A stretch of DNA of 64,000 bases, taken from NCBI RefSeq assembly GCF_029407905.1, contig NW_026577882.1:682001-746000 (forward strand), written 5' to 3'. The stretch's first letter is position 1. The number at the start of each line of letters is the position of its first letter. Position numbers and translations under genes: made by a program. Under the pieces are notes generated by a model that saw only the letters and a list, made by a program, of their open reading frames with translations, did no database searches and was not told the origin of the DNA. Origin of the DNA: Bubalus kerabau. Taxonomy: Eukaryota > Chordata > Mammalia > Artiodactyla > Bovidae. Shown one piece after another: positions 20,531 to 34,220 of the stretch.

Positions 20531-23500
20531 AATGGAACTCCGCTTGCCTCTCGAGTTGTTCATCGGGTTTCAGGCCCCTTGTCAAACTGTGTGTGGAATC
20601 TGCAGGTTTTTCCAGACGATGCATGGGGGTGGCAGTGCCCCTTCGTTTTGTGTCTGCATCCACAGGGTTGCCTTCGAAGATGTGTCCGGGCATCGTGTTC
20701 TTATGAAGAGCGGCCTGGGAAATCGGGGTCCTTCAGCATTTGGCACCACCCACGTGGCTAGTCTCGAATTTCCTCATGAAACCGGCCTCATCCTGAGGTG
20801 TGCCGCGAAGGTCATGAAACCCTTCCAGACAAAGCAGAGGATTCGACCCTCCTGTGGCGATCAGGAGGGAAGAAGTGGCTCAGATGAAGTGCTGCTGGGA
20901 ACCTCGGTGTTTCCCTCAAGTGAGACAGGTATGTCGGGTAACTTTTGGGGTCGCATAACGCGTTCCAAGTACCGTTTCGCTCTTCCAATTGGAACGTGGG
21001 ACTTCTCTTGGGGTGCACCAGCGGGCAAGGGCCTCATCTTGGAATGACTGGGGAACCACTTGGTTTTTCTCTAGTTGCGGTGGGATATTTGAGTTACCAC
21101 AGGGAATTCATGCTTCCTCTTGTGTTGGCCCACAAAAGTCTTATCTTCCATTCGAGATTCGAGGAAGAGCTGGAGGTGCGCTCTAGTCACTGAAGGCAAA
21201 AGAGACCCCACCAAGGCTTGTGTGCAGGACCTAATGTTCATGTCAAGGGGCGACAGGAATCTCGGGGTTGCATTCCAGACTCACCCTGGAGTCAGGCCTC
21301 GTCTCGAGGGGAAGCAAAGGACTCTGCTCTCCTCTCGAGTCGGACGGGTATGTCTTGGAGCCCACTGAGTGGCTTAAAGGGAGTCAAACCTCCTCTGGTG
21401 TTTGGAGGGAGGACACGGGATTGCTCTCCAGGCAATGCAGGAAATGAAGGCCCTCATCTCCCGATGACTGGGGCGTCTCGTAGGTTTTCTCGAGCTGTGG
21501 CGCTAGTGTGGGGTTTCTCACGAAGTAAGACTGGGAGCTCAGTGAGCCTCTCATGTGGTGCCAGGGCAGTCAGGTCTCTATGCACGTGGTGAGAGGGAGC
21601 CCGTCATTGTTCTCGAGTCATGGTAGGGGAATTGGGCCTGAAAACGTGTTAAAGAAGGACTCTCGAGGTCTTTCTTGGGTTGCAGCAGGAAACCCTGGGT
21701 TCCATCGACTTGTGCCAGTGACCTCAGGAAGCTTCTCAGCGTGCCTCTGAGAAGTCAGGGTCACTGTGGAGTTGGGAGGGGCCTCTCGGAACTCCACTGG
21801 GTTTGGTGCAATGGAAGAGGGCCTCATGACAAGTTGAGGCAGGAACCACAGGGTTCCTCTCCTGGCTTCGAATGCGCCGGATCTGACTCGGATCGCAGAG
21901 TCCCTGCAGAGTTGGGACAGGAGAGTCAGGCCTCGTCTTGTGTGGAGGAATGGAACTCCGCTTGACTCTCGCGTTGTTCATGGGGTGACAGGCCACTTGT
22001 CGATTTGTATGTGGAACTTGCGGGTTTTTCTGGACGATGCACTAGGGTGTCACTGCCCCTTCGTGTTGTGCCTTGTTCCACAGGATTGCCTTCGAGTTGG
22101 GTTCTGCCATCGGGTTCTTATCAAGAGCGGACCAGGGAATCGGGGTCTTTTGGCATGCCGCACCACCCACGAGGCTATGTCTCGAATTTCCTCGTGAGAC
22201 TGGCCTCAGCTTGATGTGCGCCAGGAAGGTCGGGAACGCCTTCCAGACAAAGCAGGGGAATCGAACCTCCTGTCGCGATCAAGAGGGGAGAAGAGTCTCA
22301 GATGAAGTGGTGCCGGGAACCTCGGTGTTCTCCTCAAGTGAGACTGTTATGTCGGGGAACTTTTGGGGTCACATCAAGGGTTCCAAGTAACTTTTCGCTC
22401 TTCAATACGGAACGTGGGACTTCTCTTGAGACGCTGTAGCGGGCAAGGGCCTCATGTTTCGATGACGGGGGAACCACGTGGTTTTTCTTGAGTTGGGGCG
22501 GGATTCTCGAGTTACAACCAGGAATTCAGGCTTCCTCTTCAACTGGCCCAGGGAAGTCCAGTTTTCATTCGAATTGTGAGTTAGAACTGGGGATTATTCT
22601 CGAGGCACTGCAGGGCCAAATAGACCTCATCTAGGCTTGTGTCCAGGACCTAATGTTCCTCTGCTGGGGCGAAAGCGATCTCAGCATTGCATTCTCGACT
22701 CACCCGGGGAGTCAGACCTCGTCTCGAGGGGAAGCCAAGGACACCGCTCTCCTGTCAAGTCGCTACGGGTATATCTTGGAGCTCACTGTGTGGCCTAAAA
22801 TGAGTCAAGCCTCCTGTGGAGTTTGGAGAGAGGACTCAGGATTGCTCTCCAGGCCATACAGCAAAAGAAGGCCCTCATCTCGTGAGGACTGGGGCGTCTC
22901 GTGGGTATTCTCGAGCTGTGGCTCCAGTGTGGTGTTGCTCACGAGGTATAATGGGGAGCTCAGGGAGCCTCTCCTGTGGCGCCAGGGAAGTCAGGTTTCT
23001 ATGTGCGTGGCTAGGGGGAGCGCGTCATTGCTCTCGAGTCATGGTAGGGGAATCGCACCTCAAGACGCGTTGAAGAAGGACTCTCGAGGTCTTTTACGGG
23101 TTGGGGCAGGAAACCCTTGGTTCCCTTGACTTGTGCCGGTGATCTCAGGAAGGTCTAAGGGTGCCTCTGAGAAGTCAGGGATACTGAGCAGTTGGGAGGG
23201 GTCTCTCGGGACTCCACTGGGTTCGGTGCAATGGAAGAGGGCCTCATCTCGAGTGGAGGCAGGAAACTCATGTTTCCTCTCCTGACTTCCCCTGGGCCAG
23301 ATCTGACTAGGATCGCAGTTTCGCTGCAGAGTTCGAACAGGAGAGTCAGGCCTCGTCTTGTGTGGAGGAATGGAACTCTGCTTGCCTCTCCAGTTGTTCA
23401 TGGGGTGACAGGTCACTTCTTGAGCTGTGTGTGGTACCTGCGGGTTTCTCCGGACGATACCCAGGGGTGTCAGTGCCCCTAAGTGTTGTGCCTTCATCAA

Positions 23501-26500
23501 AAGGGTTATCTTCAAAGAGGTGTCCGGGCATCAGGATCTTATCAAGAGCGGACCGGGAAATCGGGGTCTTTCGACATGTGTCACCATCCACGTGGCTATG
23601 TCTCGAATATCCTCGTGAAACCGGCCTCATCCTGAGATGCACCGGGAAAGGTGGGAACCCCTTCAAGACAAAACAGGGGAATCGACCCTCCTGTCGCGAT
23701 CAGGAGGGGAGAAGGGGCCCAGATGTAGTGGTGCCGGGAACCTCGGTGTTCTCCTCGAGTCAGACTGGTGTGTCGAGGAACTTTTGAGGGCTCATCATGG
23801 GTGCCAATACCGTTTCGCACTTCAAGACGGAACGTGGGACTTCTCTTGAGACGCTGTAGGGGGCAACGGCCTCATCTTGGGATGACGGGGGAACCACGTG
23901 GCGTTTCTCGAGTTGTGGCGGGATTCTCGAGTTTCGACGGGGAATATAGTCTTCCTCATGTGTTGGGCCAGGGAAGTCCTATCTTCCATTCGAGTTTAAA
24001 GGGAGAGCTGGGGATTGCTCTCGAGTCACTGCAGGGCAAAATAGACCTCATCTAGGCTTGTGTCCAGGACTTAATGCTCGTCCCTAGGGGCGACAGGGAT
24101 CTTGGGGTTGCATACCAGACTCACCCGGGGAATCAGGCCTCGTCTCGAGGGGAAGCAAAGAACTCCGCTGTCCTTTTGAGTCGCGATGGGTATCTCTTGG
24201 AGCCCACTGTTTGCCCTAAAGGGAGTCAAGCCTCCTGTGGTGTTTGGATAGAGGACTCGGGATTCCTCTCCAGGCCATGCAGGAAAAGAAGGCCCTCATC
24301 TCTCGATGATGGCGGCGTCTCGTGGGTTTTCTAGACTGCTGCGCTAGTGCCAGGTTTCTGACGAGGTACGAGAGGGAGCTCAGGGAGCCTCTCGTGTGGC
24401 GCCAGGGAAGTCAGGTCCCCATGAGATGGCTAGGGGGAGCTCGTCATTGCTCTCGAGTCATGGTAGGGTAATCGGGCCTCAAGACGGGTTGAAGAAGGAC
24501 TCTCGAGGTCTTTCTCGGGTCACTGCATAAAACCCAGGGTTCCCTTGACTTGTGCCTGCGACCTCAGGGAGCTTCTCAGAGTGCCTCTGAGAAGTCAGGG
24601 ATACTGTGCAGTTTGGAGGGGCCTCTCGAGACTCCTCTGCATTTGGTGGAATGTAAGAGGGACTCATCTCGAGTTGAAGCAGGAACCTCAGTGTTCCTCT
24701 CCATTTCTGACTCAGATCGCAAGGTCCCTGCATGTTGGTACAGGAGAGTCAGGCCTCGTCTTTTCTGGAGGATGGGACTCCTCTTGCCTCTCGAGTTGTT
24801 CTCGAGGTGACAGGCCACTTGTCGAGCTGTGTGTGTAACCTGCCCGTTTTTCCGGATGATGCACAGGTGTGTTAGTGCCCCTTCGTGTTGTACCTTCATA
24901 CTCAAGGCTGCCTTCCAAGTGGTGTCCGAGCATCGGATTCTTATCAAGAGCGGACCGGGAAATTGGAGTCTTTCAGCAAGTGGCACCACCCACAAAGCTA
25001 CGTATCGAATTTCCCCATGAGACCGGCCTCATCCTGAGTTGTGCAGGGAAGGTCGGGCCCCCTTGCAGACAAAGCAGGGGAATTGACCCACCGGTCACGA
25101 TCAGGAGGGGAGAAGGGGCTTAAATGAAGTGGTGCCGGGAACCTCGGTGTTCCCCTTGAGTGAGACCGGCGTGTTGGGGGACTTTTGGGGTCGCATCAAG
25201 GGTGCCAAGTACCGTTTCGCATTTCAAGACGGAACCTGGGACATCTTTTGAAACGCTGTAGCGGGCAAGGGCCTCATCTTGCGATGACGGGAGAACCACG
25301 TGGTTTTGCTCGAGTTGCGGCGGGATTCTCGAGTTATGACTGGGAATTTAGGCTTCCTTTTGTTGGCCTTGAAATCCAATCTTCCATTCGGGTTGCGAGG
25401 GGGAGCTGGGGATTGCGCTAGAGTCACTGCAGGGCAAAAGAGACCTAATCTAGGCTTGTGTCCGGGATCTAACGTTGCTCTCCAGGGGCGACAGGGATCT
25501 TGGGTTTGCATTCCAGACTCATCCGGGGAGTCAGTTCTCACCTCGAGGGTAAGCAAAGAATTCCGCTCTCGTCTCGAGTCGCGATGGGTATCTCTTGGAG
25601 CCCACTGTGTGTACTAAAGGGAGTCAAGCCTCCTGTGGAGTTTGGAGAGAGGACTCGGGATTGGACTCCAGGCCATGCAGGAAAAGAAGGCCCTCATCTC
25701 GAGATGACGGTGGCGTCTCGTGGGTTTTCTCGAGCTGCGGCGCCAGTGTGGGGTGTCTCATGAAGTACCACGGGGATCTCAGGGAGCCTCTTGTGTGGCG
25801 CCAGGAAAATCCAGTATTCCATTCGAGTTGCAAGTTAGAACTGGGGATTGCTCTCCAGTCACTGCAGGGCAAAATAGACCTCATCTACGCTTGTGTCCAG
25901 GACCCAGTGTTCCACTACTGGGCCAACAGGGATCTCAGGGTTGCATTCTCGACTCACCCGGAGAGTCAGGCCTCGTCTTGAGGGGAAAAAAAGGACTCCG
26001 CTCTCCTGTCGAGTCGCGACGGGTATCTCTTGGAGCCCACTGCGTGGTGTAAAGGGAGTGAAGCCTCCTATGGAGTTTGGAGAGATGACTCGGGATTGTT
26101 TTCCTGGCCATGCAGGAAAAAAGGCCCTCATCTCGCGATGACAGGGGCATCTCGTGGGTTTTCTCCAGCTGCGGCGCCAGTATCAGATTTCTCACGAGGT
26201 ACAACGGGGAGCTCAGAGAGCCTCTCGTGTGGTGCTAGGGACGTCAGGTCTCCGTGCGTGTGGTGAATGGGAGTGCGTGATTGTTCTCGAGTCATAGTAG
26301 GCGAATCGGGCCTCAAGACGCATTGAAGAAGGACTCTTGAGGTCTTTCTCGGGTTGCGGCAGGGAACCCTGGGTTCCCTTGATTTGTGTCGGTGACCTCA
26401 GGCAACTTCTAAGGGTGCCTCTGAGAAGTCAGGGACACTGTGGGTATGGGAGGGGCCCTTCGTTACTCAACTGGGTTTGATGCAATCGAAGAGGGCCTCA

Positions 26501-27670
26501 TCTCGAATGGAGGCAGGAACCTCAGGGGTCCTCTCCATTTCTGACTCGGGTCGCAGGGTACCTGCAGAGTATGGACAAGAGAGTCACGCCTCATCTTCTG
26601 TGGAGGCATGGATTTCCCCTTGCCTTTCGAGTTGTTCACGGAGTGACAGGCCACTTGTTGAGCTGAGTGTGGAACCTGCGGGTTTTTCTGGACGATGCAC
26701 GGGGGTGTCAGTGCCCCTTCGTGTTGTGCCTTCATCCACAGGGTTGCCTTCAAAGAGGTTTCCGGGCATCGGGTTCTTTTCAAGAGCGTACCGGAAAATT
26801 GGGGTCTTTCAGCATGTGGTACCACCCACGAGGCTACGTCTCGAATTTCCTCGGGAGACCGGCCTCATCCTGAGGTGCGCCGGGAAGCTCGGGAACCCCT
26901 TGCAGACAAAGCAGGGGAATCGACCCACCGCTCGCGATCAGAAGGGGAGAAGGGGCTCAGATGAAGTGGTGCTGGGAACCTCGGTGGTCCCCTCGAGTGA
27001 GACCGGTATGTCACGGCACTTTTGAGATCGCATCAAGGGTGCCAAGTACAGTTTCGCACTTCAAGACGGAACGTGGGAATTCTCTGGAGATGCTGTAGCA
27101 GGCAAGGGCCTCATATTGCGATGACGAGGGAAACACGTGGTTTTTCTCGAGTTGAGGCGGGATTCTCGAGTTAAAACGGGGAATTCAGGCTTCCTCTTGT
27201 GTTGGCCCAGGAAGTCCAATCTTCCATTCAACTTGTCAGAGAGAGCTGGGGGTTGCTCTCGAGTCACTTCAGGGCAAAGAGTCCTCATCTAGGCTTGGGT
27301 CCAGGACGTAATGTTCCTCTCCAGGGGCGAAAGGGATATCGGGGTCGCATTCCAGTCTCACCCGGTGGGTCACGCCTCATCTCGAGTGGAAGCAAAGGAC
27401 TCCACTATCCTCTCGAGTCGGGACGCGTAACTCTTGGAGCCCAATGAGTGGCCTAAAGGGAGTCAAGCGTCCTGTGTAGCTTGGACAGAAGGTTCACGCT
27501 TGATCTGCATACCATGCAGTTAAAGATGGCCCTCCTCTCGTGATGACGGGGGCGTCTCATGGGTTTTCTCGAGCTGCGGCGCCAGTGTGGGGTTTCTCAC
27601 GAGATATGATGGGGAGTTCAGGGATCCTCTTGTGCAGCGCCAGAGAAGCCTGACTCCATGCGTATGGCCA
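20531..27670. repeat. Satellite I, class 2 block (i), includes a 432-bp internal duplication
   Basis: Class 2 markers: 'ctctgagaagtcaggg', 'catggtaggggaat', 'cagacaaagcagggg', 'ggggtgacaggccac'. CpGs are fewer than in class 1. Around 25,805 the sequence jumps back to an earlier point of the unit, lengthening that unit to 1,834 bp. Confidence 0.65.
25805..26236. repeat. Extra ~432 bp inside a satellite I unit
   Basis: At 'ggcgccaggaaaatccagta' the order changes from the normal continuation ('gaagtcaggtctccatgc') to the segment that normally lies ~970 bp later or ~430 bp earlier ('attcgagttgcaagttagaa'), closest to 22,555-22,600. The unit then repeats its middle part. The extra length (~432) is close to 14 subrepeats of 31 bp. 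Confidence 0.75.
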
Positions 27671-29891
27671 GGCAGATCGCGTCATTGCTCTCGAGTCATG
27701 GGAGGGACTAGGGCCTCAAGAGGCATTTAAGAAGGACTCTCAAGGTTTTTCTTGGGCTGGGGCGGGAAACACTCGTTTCCCTCGACCTCTACAGGGGACC
27801 TTAGGGAACTTCCCAGGTGCCTCTGAGAGGTGAGGGATACTGAGGAGTTAGAGGGGCCTCTCGGGACTCCACTAGGTTTGACGAAATGAAAGAGGGCCTC
27901 ATCTCGATTGGAGGCAGGAACCTCAGGCTTCCTCTCCATTTCTGACTCCGACCGCAGGGTCCCTGCAGAGTTGGGACAGGAGAGTCAGGCCTCGTCTTGT
28001 CTGAGTAACGGAACTCTGCTTGCCTCTCGAGTCGTTCAGGGGGTCTCAGGGCTCTTGACAAGCTGTGTGTGGAACCTGCAAGTGTTTCCAGAAGATGCAT
28101 GGGGGTGTCAGTGCCCCTTCATTTTGTGCCTTCCCCCACAGGGTTGCCTTCAAAGAGGTGTCCGGGCATCGGGTTCATTTCAAGAGCGGACCGGGAAATC
28201 GGGGTCATTCGGCATGTGGCACCACCCACGTGGCTCATCTCGAATTTCCTCGTGAGACCAGCATCATCCTGAGGTGCGCCGGGAAGGCCGGGAACCCCTT
28301 CCACACAAAGTAGGGGAATTGATTCTCCTGTCGCGATCAGGAGGGGAGATGGGGCTCAGATGAAGTGGTGCCGGGACCCTCGGTGTTCCACTCGAGGGAA
28401 CCCGGCATTTCAGGGAACTTTAGGGGTCACATCAAGGGAGCCAAGTACCGTTTCCCACTTCAGGACGGAACATGGGACTTCCCTGGAGACGCTGTAGCGT
28501 GCAAGGGCCTCATCCTGTGAAGACGTTGGAACCACGTCGTTTTTCTTGAGTTGCATCGGGATTCTCGAAAACGACAGGAATTTCAGGTCTCTCTTGGGTT
28601 GGCCCTGGGAAGCCCAATCTTCAATTCGAGTTGCGATGGAAAGCTGGGGGTTCTGCTCGAGTCACTACAGGGCCAAAGAGACCTCATTGAGGCGTGTGTC
28701 CAGGACCTAATAGTCCTCTCAATGGAAGACAGGGATCCCGGGTTTCCATTCCAGACTCCCCCGGGGAGTCAGGACTCGCCTGGAGGGGAAGCAAAGGACT
28801 CCGCTTTCCTCTCAAGTCGCGACACGGATCTCTTGGAGCCCACTGAGTGGACTCAAGGGTGTCGAGCCTCCTCTTCAGTTTGGAGAGAGGACTCGGGATT
28901 GCTCTCCAGGCCAGGCAGGAAAAGAAGGCCCTCATCTCGCGATGACGGGGGCGTCTCATGGGTTTCCTCAGGCTGCTGCGCCCATGGGGGTTTTCTCATG
29001 AGGCACGACGAGGATCAGGGAGCCTCTCGTGCGGCGCCAGGGAAGTCAGGTCTCCATGCGCATGGCGAGGGGGAGCTGGTCATCACTCTCGAGTCATGGG
29101 AAGCGGCTAGGTCCTCAAGAGGCGTTGAAGAAGGACTCTCGAGGTCTTTCTCGGGTTGCGGCGGGAAACCCTCATTTCCCTTGACTTCTGCAGGGGACCT
29201 TAGGGAACTTCCCAGGGTGCCTCTGAGAGGTGAGGGATGCTGTGCAGTTGGCAGGGCCTCTCGGTACTCTGCTGGGTTCGGCGCAATGGAAGAGGGCCTC
29301 ATCTCGAGGGGAGGCAGGAACCTCAGGCTTCCTCTCGGTTTCGGACTCCGACTGCACGGTCCCTGCAGTGTTGGGACAGGAGAGTCATGCCTCGTCTTGT
29401 CTGAGGAATGGAATTCTGGTTGCCTCTCGAGTTGTTCTGGGAGTCTCAGGCCCCTTGTCGAGCTGTGTGTAGACCCTGCGGGTTTTTCCGGATGATGCAC
29501 GGGGGTGTCAGTGCCCCTTCGTGTTATGCCTTCACCCACAGGGTTGCCTTCGAAGAGGTATCCGGGCATCGGCTTCTTATCAAGAGCGGACCGGAAAATC
29601 GGGGTCGTTCGGCACGTGGCACCTCACACGTGGCTAGTCTCGAATTTCCTCCGGAGACCGGCCTCATCCTGAGGTGCGCCAGGAAGGCCGGGAACCCCTT
29701 CCAGACCACGCAGGGGAATCGACTCTCCTGTCGCGATCAGGAAGGGAGAAGGGTCTCAGATTAAGTGGTGCCGGGACCCTCGGTGTTCCCCTCGAGGGAA
29801 CCCAGCGTGTCGGGGAAATTTTGCGGTCGCATCAAGGGTGTCAAGTACCGTTTCGCACTTAAGGACGGAACATGGGACTTCCCTGCAGACG
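27671..29891. repeat. Satellite I, class 1 block (ii)
   Basis: Class 1 markers are seen at 27,696 ('gggagggactagggcc'), 27,817, 29,217 and 29,695 ('cagaccacgcagggg'). The block ends abruptly at 29,891. Confidence 0.65.
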
Positions 29892-32800
29892 CCGGGAACT
29901 TCGGTGTTCCCCTGGAGTGAGACCGGTATGTTGGGTAACTTTGGGGTCGCATAAAGGGTGCCAAGTAGCATTTCGAACTTTAAGATGGAACGTGGGACTT
30001 CTCTTGAGACTCTAGCTGGCAAGGGCCTCATATTGCGATGAAGGGGGAACCACATGGTTTTTAAGACTTGAGGCTGAATTCTCGAATTACGATGGGAAAT
30101 TTAGACTTCCTCTTGTGTTGACCTTGGGAAGCCCAATCTTCCATTCAAATTGTGAGGGAGAGATGGAGGTTGCTCTCGAGTCACTGTAGGGCAAAATAGA
30201 CCTCATCTAGGCTTGTGTCTAGGACATAATGTTCCACTCCAGGGGCGACAGGGATCTCGGGGTTGCATTCCAAACTCACCCGGGGAGTCAGGCCTCGTGT
30301 CCAGGGAAGCAAAGGACTCCGCTCTCCTCTTGAGTCGCACCGGGTATTTCTTGGACCCAACTGAGTGGCCTAAAGGGAGTCAATACTCCTGTGAAGTTTG
30401 GAGAGAGGACCAGGAATTGCTCTCCAGGTCAGGCAGGAAAAGAAGGCCCCCATCTCTCCTTGACGGGGGCATCTTGTGGTTTTTCTTGAACTGTGGCACC
30501 ACTGTGGGTTTTCTCACGAGGTACGATGGGGTACTCAGGGAGCCTCTTGTGTGGTACTAGGGAAGTCAGTTTTCCTGCTTGTGGCGAGGGGAGCGCGTCC
30601 TTGTTCTGGAGTCATGGTAGGGGAATCGGGCATCAAGAGACGTTGAAAAAGGACTCTCCAAGTCTTTCTCGGGTTACTTCTGGAAACTCTGGGTTCCCTC
30701 GACTTGTGCCAGTGACCTCAGGTAGCTTCTCAGGGAGCCTCTGAGAACTCAGGGATACTGTGGTGTTGGGAGGGGCCTCTCGGGACACCACTGAGTTTGG
30801 TTCAATGGAAGAGGGCCTCTTCTCTAGTTGAGGCAGGAACCTCAGGGTTCCTCTCCATTTCTGACTCCAATTGCAGAGTCCCTGAAGAGTTGGGACAGGA
30901 AAGTAAGGCCTCGTCTTGTGTGAAGGAATGCAACTTCACTTGCCTCTCGAGTTGTTCACGAGGTGACAGTCCACATTTGGAGCTGTGAGTGGAATCGGCG
31001 GGTTTTTCCAGACGATGCATGGGGATGTCAGTGTCCCTTCGTGTTGTGCCTTCATCCACAGGGTTGCCTTCGAAGAGATGTCCGGGCGTCAGGTTCTTAT
31101 CTAGAGTGCACCGGGAATTCGGGATCTTTCAGCATATGGCACCAACCATGAGGCTACTTTTCGAATTTCCTCATGAGACCGGCCTCATCCGGAGGTTCGC
31201 GGGGAACGTCGGGAACCCCTTGCAGACAAAACATGGGAATCGACCCTTCTGTCGCGATCAGGAGGGGTGAAGGGGCTCACAGGAAGTGGTGCCGTGAACT
31301 TTGGTGTTTCCCTCGAGTGAGACCGGTATGTCAGGGAACTTTGGGGGTCCCATCAAGGGTGCCAAGTACCGTTTTGTACTTCAGGATGGAACGTGGGACT
31401 TTTCTTGATACGCTGTAGCGGCCAAGGGCCTCATCTTGCGATGACGGGGGAGCCACGTGGTTTTTCTCGAGTTGCGGCGGGATTCTCGAGTTACGACGGG
31501 GATTTCAGGCTTCCTCTTGTGTTGGGCCAGGGAAGTCCAATCATCCATTCGAGTTGCAACCGAGAGCTGGGGGTTGCGCTCGAGTCACTGCAGGGCAAAG
31601 GAGACCTCATCTAGGCTTGTGTCCAGGACCTAAGGTTCCTCTCCAAGGGCCACAGGGATCTCAGGTTTGCATTCCAGACTCACCCAGGGAGTCAGGCCTC
31701 ATGTCGAAGGGAAGCAAAGGACTCCGCTCTCCTTTCGAGTTGCGACGGGCACCTCTTGGAGCCCACTTTGTGGCCTAAAGGGAGTCAAGCCTCCTGTGAA
31801 GTTTGGAGAGAGGACTTGGGACTGCTCTCCAGGCCATGCAGGATAAGATGGCCCTCATCTCGCGATGACGGAGGGATCTTGTGGGTTTTCTCCAGCTGCG
31901 GCGCCAGTGTGGGGTTTCACACGAGGTATGACGGGGAGCTCAGGGAGCCTCTCATGTGGCGCCAGGGAAGTGAGGTCTCCATGTGCGTGGCGAGGGGGAG
32001 CGCATTATTGCTCTCGAGCTATGGTAGGGGAATCTGACCTCAAGACACATTGAAGAAGGACTCTCGAGGTCTTTCCTCAGTTGTGGCAGGAAACCCTTAT
32101 TTCCCTCGACTTTTGCCGGTGGCCTCAAGGAGCTTCTCAGAATGCCTATGAGAAGTCAGGGATACTGTGGAGATGGGAGGGGCCTCTCGGGACTCCACTG
32201 GGTTTGTTTTAATGGAAGAGGGCCTCATCTCGCGTTGAGGCAGGAACCTCAGGTTTCCTCTCCATTTCTGACTCAGATCGAAGCGTGCCTGCAGAGTTGG
32301 GATTGGATACTCAGGCCTCGTCTTGTCTGAGGAAGGGAACTCCGCTTTCCTCTCTCATTGTTTAAGGGGTGACAGGCCAGTTGTGGAGCTGTATGTGGAT
32401 CCTGCGGGGTTTTCCGGACGATGAACAGGGTTGCCAGTGCCCCCTCGTGTAGTGCCTTCATCCACAGGGTTGCCTTAGAAGAGGTGTCCGGGCATCGGGT
32501 TCTTATCAAGAGCAAGACCGAGAAATCGGGGTCTTTTGGCACGTGGCACCAACACGAGGCTACGTCTCGAATTTCTTCGTGAGACTGGCCTCATCCTGAG
32601 GTGCGCCATGAAGGTCGGGAACGCCTTCTAGACAAAGCAGGGGGATTGACCTTCCTGCCGTGATCAGGAGCGGAGAAGGGGCTCAAATGAAGTGGTGCCA
32701 GGAACTTCGGTGTTCCCTTGGAGTGAGACCGGTATATTGGGGAACTTTTGGGGTCGCATCAAGGGTGCCAAGTAGCATTTCGAACTTTATGACGAAACAT

Positions 32801-34220
32801 GGGACTTCTCTTGAGACTCTGTAGCGGGCAAAGGCCTCATATTGCGATGAATGGGGAACCACGTGGTTTTTAAGAGTTGCGGCGGGATTCTGGAGTTACA
32901 ACGGGAAATTCAGACTTCCTCTTGTGTTGGCCCAGTGAAGACCAATCTTCCATTCGAATTGCGAGGGAGAGATGGGTGTTGCTCTCGAGTCACTGTAGGG
33001 CAAAATAGACCTCATCTAGGCTTTTGTCCAGGACATAATGTTCCTCTCCAGGGGCAACAGAGATCTCGGGGTTGCATTCCAGACTCACCCATGGTAAGGC
33101 CTCGTCTCGAGGGGAAACAAAGTACTCTGCTCTCCTCTCACGTCGCGACAGGTATCTCTTGGAGCCCATTGAGTGGCCTAAAGGGAGTAAAGCCTCCTGT
33201 GAAGTTTGGAGAAAAGACCAGGGATTCCTCTCAAGGTCAGGCAGGAAAAGAAGTCCCCAATCTCGCGATGACGGTGGGTTTTCCCGAGCTGCGGCGCCAG
33301 TGTGGGGTTTCTCACGAGGTATGACGGGGAGCTCAGGGAGCCTCTCATGTGGCGCCAGGGAAGTCAGGTGTCCATGCGCATGGCGAGGGGGAGCGTGTCA
33401 TTGCTCTCGAGTCATGGTAGGGGAATCCGTCCTCAAGACGCGTTGAAGACGGACTCTTGAGGTCTTTCTTGGGTTGCGGCAGGATACCCTGTGTTCCCTC
33501 GACTTGTGCCGGTGACCTCAGGGAGTTGCTCAGGGTGCCTCTGAGAAGACACTGATACTGCGGAGTTGGGAGGGGCCTCTAGGGACTCCACTGGCTGTGG
33601 TATAATACAAGAGGGCCTCATCTCGTGTTGAGGAAGGAACCTCAGGGTTCCTCTCCATTTCAGACTCCGATCTCAGGATTCCTGCAGAGTTGGGACAGGA
33701 GAGTCAGGCCTCGTATTCTGTGGAGAAATGAAACTTAGCTTGCCTCTCGAGTTGTTAACGAGGTAACAGGTCACTTGTCGAGCTGTATGTGGAACCTGCA
33801 GAATTTTCCAAAAGATGCACGGGTGTTCAGGGTCCCTCCTTGTTGTGCCTTCATCCTATGGGATGCATTCCAAGAAGTGTACGGGCATCGGGTTCTTATT
33901 AATAGCTGACCGGGAAATGGGGTCTTTCCGCATGTGGCACCACCCACGAGGCTACATCTCCAATTTCCTCGTGAGACAGGCCTCATCCTGATGTGCGCTG
34001 GGAAGATCGGTAACCCCTTCCACACAAAGCAGGAGAAAAGACACTCCTGTTGCAATCAGGAGGGGAGAAGGGGCTCAAATGATGTGGTGCGGGGAACATG
34101 GGTGTTACCCTCCAGTGAGGCCTGTATTTTGGGAAACTTTGGGGGTGCCATCATGGGTGCCAAGTACCGTTTTGCACTTCAGTAGGAACGTGGGACTTCT
34201 TTTGAGACGCTGTTGCGGGC
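29892..34220. repeat. Satellite I, class 2 block (ii)
   Basis: Begins at a sharp internal junction that repeats ~120 bp already passed (compare 29,771 with 29,892). The sequence after the junction shares rare variants with 32,700-33,250 ('aagtagcatttcgaactt', 'catattgcgatgaa', 'gtttttaaga'). Units with anchors at 30,735, 32,142 and 33,535 carry class 2 markers. The change to class 1 is near 34,200-34,235. Confidence 0.68.
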
